A DNA stretch of 64,000 nt from Burkholderiaceae bacterium (GTDB lineage: Bacteria > Pseudomonadota > Gammaproteobacteria > Burkholderiales > Burkholderiaceae_C), in the NCBI GenBank assembly GCA_026125795.1, contig JAHCKM010000005.1, positions 372,001-436,000 of the forward strand, in the 5' to 3' direction. The position numbers were made by a program, and so were the translations under genes. Position 1 is the stretch's first letter. Every line of letters starts with the position of its first letter. The notes below the pieces were generated by a model. It saw only the letters and a program-made list of their open reading frames with translations, was not told the DNA's origin and ran no database searches. Of this stretch, positions 59,700-64,000 are shown piece after piece.

Positions 59700-61282
59700 G
59701 GCCAACCGAGGCAGACTCTCTGAAAACTGCGGTCGCCGAACTGCCAACTGATGCCGACGCGACGCACGTCGAATCGGGCGACGCTGGCGATGTTGACCCC
59801 GCCGTACGCAGACAGGCAAGCCGAATAGCCGGCCTCCTTGACGAGTTCCAGCCGATCGGCGGTCATGTGCTCCCGCCCACCATACGGATACCCCAGGATC
59901 GGGTCGTGCACGTCGAGTTCGCGGCGCAGACAGTCTCGCGAGCGCACCAACTCCTCGCGAACGACAGTCTCCGGTTCTGCCGCGCAGTCGATGTGTTCGA
60001 CCGTATGCGAACCGAACGTGAAGCCCCACGTTCGCATGCGGCGCATCTGATCCCAGGTCATCTTCGCGATCGGTCCGTTGCCTCGGCGCATGTCGTGTGG
60101 AAAGGGCTTGTCGCTGTCGACGATGCCGGTCGAGACGAAGAAAGCAGCAGGGAGACGATTGCGGCGCAGGATCGGCGCTGCGAACCGATAGTTGTCGAGA
60201 TAGCCATCGTCGAAGGTCACCGCGACTATCGGCCGCGATGATCGCGGGATCGGTTGCATCGCCACCACTTCTTCGATTGGCACCGCTCGACAGTGCTCGG
60301 CGACCCAGCGCATTTGACGTTCGAACTGCGCGATGCCGGCGGTGAGGTTGTCGCGTGCGTCGTCGCTGACCCGGTGGTACAGCAAGACGACGACCCGTGG
60401 CGCGGCGGCACTCGCCAACCCCGCCCGATGGGCGATCAGCGCGCTGCTCGCCAGGCACGCCTTGAGGCCACGCTTGAACACCGGCTCGATGGCCGGCGCG
60501 GCCAGGCGGCGTGACAGCGTGGCCTGCTGAGCGAGAGTCGGCTTGCGGAAGGTTCGCGCGCCCCCCGAGGGCTGCTGCATCGGCCGCGCTTGTCCTGCCA
60601 GCATGTCGGCGGCAGCCTGGTTCACGAGGCTGATCGCCACCTCGTCGAGTCCGATCTGCAATCCGCGCACATCGGAGTGCTTCTCCCGCGGCACTTCGCC
60701 GCGAGCGAGAAGCGGTCCCGTGTCGAGGCCTTCGTCCACCACATGCACGCTGCAACCGATGCTGTCTTCTCCGTGCCAAAGCTCCCAGAACGCCGGCGGC
60801 ATGCCACGAAAGTCGGGCAAGCGCCCCTTATGGAGGTTGATGGTGCCCAGCCGCGGCATCGAGAACAACTCGCGCTTGAGGATCGGCGCCGCCAGAGACA
60901 GGCCGAGGTCCGCAGCGAAGTCGCGCACGGCCGACAGGCTCTGCGGCTCGTGAAGATCGGGCACTCTGAGAATGCGCAGATTGCGCATTCGCGCGAGTGC
61001 CTCCGGCGCATACTCGTCGCCCGGGCGGCGCGTGGCGCCAGCATCGACCGGGCGTGGGGCCGTGAGCCTGCGCCAGACATCGTGCATCTGGTACGGGATC
61101 CAGCGCAGTCCGTTGCGACGCAGGTTCGACCACTGACTGCGCAGCAAGCGCCCGATCGATCGCCTGGGCGAATGCACCATCACCAGCCAATCGCAATCCC
61201 CCAAGTGCCGGTCGAGCTCGACGATGCCCATTCGCACCGAGTAGGCGAGATCTCCGGTGAATACGACCAGGCGTTTGGTCAC
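59696..61282 (-). CDS. Formyltransferase - polysaccharide deacetylase fusion
   Basis: A 528-residue protein. Residues 1 to about 245 are a formyltransferase domain: INLHKGRLPDFRG (residues 148-160) is the N-x-H...LPxxRG folate-formyltransferase signature and VVDEGLDTGPLL carries the Asp. Residues about 295-528 are a NodB deacetylase: VVLLYHRVSDD, VTFDDGYLDN (catalytic Asp 358/359), GSHTVEH (His426, His430) and LGYPYGG. GTG 61282 has a good upstream GGGAAGG. The fusion suggests N-deacetylation followed by N-formylation of the same amino sugar, an inference. Overlaps stp2 by four bases. Confidence 0.87.
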   Translation of the reverse strand: MTKRLVVFTGDLAYSVRMGIVELDRHLGDCDWLVMVHSPRRSIGRLLRSQWSNLRRNGLRWIPYQMHDVWRRLTAPRPVDAGATRRPGDEYAPEALARMRNLRILRVPDLHEPQSLSAVRDFAADLGLSLAAPILKRELFSMPRLGTINLHKGRLPDFRGMPPAFWELWHGEDSIGCSVHVVDEGLDTGPLLARGEVPREKHSDVRGLQIGLDEVAISLVNQAAADMLAGQARPMQQPSGGARTFRKPTLAQQATLSRRLAAPAIEPVFKRGLKACLASSALIAHRAGLASAAAPRVVVLLYHRVSDDARDNLTAGIAQFERQMRWVAEHCRAVPIEEVVAMQPIPRSSRPIVAVTFDDGYLDNYRFAAPILRRNRLPAAFFVSTGIVDSDKPFPHDMRRGNGPIAKMTWDQMRRMRTWGFTFGSHTVEHIDCAAEPETVVREELVRSRDCLRRELDVHDPILGYPYGGREHMTADRLELVKEAGYSACLSAYGGVNIASVARFDVRRVGISWQFGDRSFQRVCLGWP

Positions 61283-61595
61283 GGCCTTCCCTGTGCCTCC
61301 AGCGCGGGCTTGTCGAATGTCGTCAAGGGTGGCGTCACGCGGGCTTTTCGAGCACGCGATTCTGTAGGGTGAGCGAGCGGTGCGCCACCACTGCTATTGA
61401 GGGTGACTGTTGCATAGCTCCCACGAATGCGAAGAGCGCGTGGGCAGGGGATCGCGAAGCGGCGTGCCCTGCAAAACCCGGTCGAGCAGGGGCTGCGCAC
61501 GACTGTGTCATCGTGCGCAGCCCCTCGAACGGAATGCACGACGACCTCGAAGCCCGTGCCATACTTTTCAGTCCGTCGTCGAGCCAAGCACCGAT
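61283..61595. other. 313-base divergent intergenic region
   Basis: This region separates the formyltransferase-deacetylase gene from the acyl-CoA ligase gene, so it should contain promoters for both large transcription units. Its main feature is a perfect 14-base-pair inverted repeat at 61489-61524. CCATACTTTTC, about 25 bases before ATG 61596, is a possible -10 region. No coding frame with family resemblance was found. Confidence 0.45.
61489..61524. repeat. Perfect 14-bp inverted repeat with 8-base loop
   Basis: Left arm GGGGCTGCGCACGA (61489-61502), loop CTGTGTCA, right arm TCGTGCGCAGCCCC (61511-61524), no mismatch. No T-run follows on either strand, so a simple terminator is unlikely. It lies 71 bases before the acyl-CoA ligase start, suiting a regulator-binding site or a leader-RNA hairpin. 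Confidence 0.8.
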
Positions 61596-63251
61596 ATGCC
61601 AATCGCAGAAGCTCATCTCCTGCACGAACTCGTGAGCGCGGCGGCGCATCGTATCCCCGAGTCCATCGCCGTCACATGCGGCTCGGAGCGGCTCAACTAC
61701 GAACGGCTCTGGGATGCGACGCACAATTTCGGCGGCGCCCTGCCTAAGGTCGGTCTCCGGCGGGGAGATCGAGTCGGCATCTTCCTGGAGAAGCGGTTCG
61801 AGGCGGTAATCGCGTCTTTCGGTGCTGCTGACGCCGGCACAGCTTTCGTGCCGATCAATCCGGTGCTGAAACCGAAGCAGGTGGCGTACATCTTGCGCGA
61901 TTGCAGCGTGCGCGTGCTTGTCACTTCTCCAGAGCGGCTGGAGGCTCTTGCCCCGGAACTTCAGGCCTGCGCATCGCTGCGATGCATCGTCGTGACCGGG
62001 AGCGTCGATCGTGTGGCTCGGCTGCCTGGCTGTGAACTGATCGGATGGCCTGAACTGCTCGCTCTTGGGCAAGGGCATAGGCACCGGGTAGTCGATGCCG
62101 ACATGGTTGCGATCTTCTACACGAGCGGATCGACCGGGCGTCCGAAAGGCGTTGTGCTGTCCCACCGAAACATGGTGGTCGGGGCGAAGAGCGTCGCAAC
62201 CTACCTTGAGAACCATTACGGCGACACGCTGTTGGCCGCGTTGCCGTTGTCATTCGATGCAGGCTTCAGCCAACTGACGACAGCCTTTCATGCCGGTGCA
62301 CGTGCGGTGCTGCTGAACTATCTAGTGCCGCGCGATGTGCTCATGGCGATGGGGCGAGAGCATGTAACGGGAATCACAGCGGTGCCTCCGCTGTATATCC
62401 AACTCTCCCAGTTGGAGTGGCCGCGTGCAGTCACCGACCACCTGCGCTATTTCGCGAACACCGGTGGGCGCATGCCGCGCGAGACGTTGTCGTTACTCCG
62501 GCAGCGCGCACCGAATGCCAAGCCGTTCTTGATGTACGGGCTGACGGAGGCATTCCGCTCCACCTACCTGCCACCGGACCAGGTCGACCGCCGGCCCGAT
62601 TCGATCGGCAAGGCAATACCGAACGCGGAGATATTGGTGTTGCGGGAAGACGGCACTGAGTGCACGGCCAACGAACCGGGCGAACTGGTTCACCGAGGTG
62701 CCCTGGTGGGCATGGGGTACTGGGGTGACCCGGACAAAACGGCGGAACGCTACAGACCCCTGCCCATCGGCGTGGGGGGGCGCGAAGCAGGGCTACCACT
62801 ACCAGAGATGGCGGTCTTCTCGGGCGATACGGTGCGCCGAGATCCAGACGGCTTCCTGTACTTCGTCGGACGGCGCGACGAGATGATCAAGACATCGGGC
62901 TATCGCGTCAGCCCGACCGAGGTGGAGGAAGTCCTTTACGCCATCAAGAAGGTGGGTGAGTGTGCTGCGTTCGGTGTCGAGCACCCTGTGCTTGGCCAGG
63001 CGATCTGCGTGATCGTTACCTCTCCCGATGGTGGTACCTCGATTGACGCAGCCGACGTGCTGCGCGATTGCCGCATTCGTATGCCTGCCTATATGGTTCC
63101 CTCGAAGGTGATCGTCGTGCCGGGTCCCCTGCCTCGAAACCCGAACGGCAAGATTGACCGTAAGGCGTTGTCCGCGGAGTTCGCACAGCTCGTCGCTGAC
63201 GACTGGCGAGGAAACGGCGCTGGCTTGTTGCATCAAGGGGCGCGGAAGTGA
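61596..63251 (+). CDS. Acyl-CoA ligase (AMP-forming), exosortase-A-associated type
   Basis: A 551-residue adenylate-forming enzyme. FYTSGSTGRPKGVVLSHRN is the P-loop (about residues 175-193), MYGLTEAFRST the A5 motif, DTVRRDPDGFLYFVGRRDE the A7/A8 region, and NPNGKIDRKAL contains the A10 catalytic Lys. Length and neighbours match TIGR03098. It activates a carboxylic acid, possibly an amino acid, for transfer to CoA or to the ACP at 56409. ATG 61596; the longer in-frame extension crosses the hairpin region. Overlaps the decarboxylase by four bases (GTGA). Confidence 0.92.
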   Translation: MPIAEAHLLHELVSAAAHRIPESIAVTCGSERLNYERLWDATHNFGGALPKVGLRRGDRVGIFLEKRFEAVIASFGAADAGTAFVPINPVLKPKQVAYILRDCSVRVLVTSPERLEALAPELQACASLRCIVVTGSVDRVARLPGCELIGWPELLALGQGHRHRVVDADMVAIFYTSGSTGRPKGVVLSHRNMVVGAKSVATYLENHYGDTLLAALPLSFDAGFSQLTTAFHAGARAVLLNYLVPRDVLMAMGREHVTGITAVPPLYIQLSQLEWPRAVTDHLRYFANTGGRMPRETLSLLRQRAPNAKPFLMYGLTEAFRSTYLPPDQVDRRPDSIGKAIPNAEILVLREDGTECTANEPGELVHRGALVGMGYWGDPDKTAERYRPLPIGVGGREAGLPLPEMAVFSGDTVRRDPDGFLYFVGRRDEMIKTSGYRVSPTEVEEVLYAIKKVGECAAFGVEHPVLGQAICVIVTSPDGGTSIDAADVLRDCRIRMPAYMVPSKVIVVPGPLPRNPNGKIDRKALSAEFAQLVADDWRGNGAGLLHQGARK

Positions 63252-64000
63252 GCGACATCCCCGTCCACAGCAAGCCACTCGTCGAATCGACTGCGACCGG
63301 TGAGCTGCTCATCGGCGGCCAACGACTTACGAGGCTCGTGGAGCGAGCCGGCCGCACGCCGTTTTACGCCTACGATCGACGCCTGATTCGCTCACGTGTC
63401 GCGGAACTGCGTGAGACGTTGCCCGCCGGTACGAAGCTCCACTATGCGATGAAGGCGAACCCTTTTGTGCCATTGGTCTGCTTCATGTCGCAGCTGGTCG
63501 ATGGCATTGACGTGGCCTCTGCGGGTGAACTCAACGTTGCCCTCAACGCCGGGGCCGATCCCGCTGAGGTGAGTTTTGCCGGGCCGGGTAAGTCGGAAGC
63601 GGAACTGAGCCAAGCGGTAGCTTCGGGTGTCTTGATCAACGTCGAGTCCCAGCGCGAATTGCGTCTGCTGGCTAGCGTTGCCGATCGGCTCGGCATCGCT
63701 CCGCGTGTGGCCCTGCGAGTCAATCCGGGCTTCGAGCTGAAGGGCTCGGGCATGAAGATGGGTGGCGGGCCCAAGCAGTTCGGCATCGATGAAGAAGACA
63801 TTCCCGAGGCGCTCGCGGACATTCGGGCGCTTGGGCTTGCCTTCGAAGGCTTTCACCTGTTCGCAGGCTCGCAGAATCTGCGTGCCGACGCTGTGTGCGA
63901 GGCGCAGAGGCAGGCGTTTGCGCTGGCGAGGCGGCTGGCTGTTCATGCACCGGCGCCCGTGCGGGTGCTCAACCTCGGTGGTGGTTTTGGTATCCCGTAC
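63248..64000 (+). CDS. PLP-dependent decarboxylase, exosortase-A-associated type (3' truncated)
   Basis: The first 251 codons of an alanine-racemase-fold (group IV) decarboxylase; the window ends before the stop. GTG 63248 overlaps the ligase stop. TPFYAYDRRLIRSRV, KLHYAMKANPFVPLV (PLP-binding Lys in YAMKAN), GIDVASAGELNVAL, FAGPGKSE and VLNLGGGFGIPY are the expected blocks, matching TIGR03099. Relatives decarboxylate diaminopimelate, ornithine or lysine, and BtrK decarboxylates a carrier-bound amino acid. Coupling to the ligase suggests an amine-bearing acyl precursor. Confidence 0.92.
   Translation, partial: MSDIPVHSKPLVESTATGELLIGGQRLTRLVERAGRTPFYAYDRRLIRSRVAELRETLPAGTKLHYAMKANPFVPLVCFMSQLVDGIDVASAGELNVALNAGADPAEVSFAGPGKSEAELSQAVASGVLINVESQRELRLLASVADRLGIAPRVALRVNPGFELKGSGMKMGGGPKQFGIDEEDIPEALADIRALGLAFEGFHLFAGSQNLRADAVCEAQRQAFALARRLAVHAPAPVRVLNLGGGFGIPY

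Noticed and set aside
58422-60779. A 785-codon minus-strand open frame
   Set aside because: The real gene starts at 59699 (stp2). The remainder overlaps the formyltransferase-deacetylase fusion in another frame.

Overview
The window is GC-rich, densely packed bacterial DNA. Genes commonly overlap by 1-4 bases (ATGA, GTGA and TGATG junctions) and sit in long same-strand runs. It appears to be one large cell-surface or exopolysaccharide (EPS) locus of a Gram-negative bacterium, most likely a betaproteobacterium of the Burkholderiales (inferred from gene content and composition, not from a database search). Many genes belong to the set known from exosortase A (PEP-CTERM) EPS clusters: outer-membrane barrel, XrtA-type deacetylase, FemAB-like protein, stp1 and stp2 glycosyltransferases, Cys2 amidotransferase, O-ligase/polymerase-like protein, acyl-CoA ligase, PLP decarboxylase and hydrolases 1 and 2. 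No exosortase gene and no PEP-CTERM substrate is visible.

Layout. (1) 1-8584, plus strand: core EPS genes. (2) 8622-15842, plus: PaaK/CapK-like adenylating enzyme, O-antigen-ligase-like protein, two NodB-type deacetylases, then an MBOAT and SGNH pair resembling the alginate O-acetylation machinery. (3) 15887-24359, minus: small-molecule kinase, two methyltransferases, a Cys-cluster protein, a beta-propeller lipoprotein, a fused hydrolase 2-hydrolase 1 protein, an acyl carrier protein (ACP) and FkbH. (4) 24521-27898, plus: a MaoC-SDR fusion and two GNAT/FemAB-like acyltransferases. (5) 27902-32581, minus: methyltransferase, acyltransferase, Wzx flippase, GT4. (6) 33012-36065, plus: TPR protein and a large lipoprotein. 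(7) 36062-45562, minus: membrane-anchored heparinase-like lyase, second Wzx, LamG-like lipoprotein, and an overlapping sugar-modification operon (FAD enzyme, epimerase, DUF4910, C-methyltransferase). (8) 45811-51426: cytochrome c-PQQ dehydrogenase, second beta-propeller, small lipoprotein and a membrane protein with an internal repeat. (9) 51511-61282, minus: GT2, CDP-glucose synthase, UDP-glucose dehydrogenase, UDP-glucuronate decarboxylase-like SDR, PIG-L deacetylase, second ACP, Asn-synthase-like protein lacking Cys2, stp2, and a formyltransferase-deacetylase fusion. (10) 61596-end, plus: acyl-CoA ligase and PLP decarboxylase, the latter cut by the window edge.

Working model (inference). 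Glycosyltransferases build lipid-linked repeats from UDP- and CDP-sugars. Two homologous flippases export them, and the O-ligase-like protein polymerises or ligates. Deacetylases, the MBOAT-SGNH pair, formyl-, acyl- and methyltransferases decorate the polymer. Two carrier-protein modules probably make unusual acyl groups: ACP/FkbH/MaoC-SDR/GNAT, and ACP/ligase/PLP decarboxylase/Asn-synthase-like. Four lipoproteins with twin-arginine-like signals and low-complexity linkers, plus a lyase and a quinoprotein, are the likely periplasmic or surface component. No tRNA, rRNA, insertion sequence or CRISPR array was recognised.
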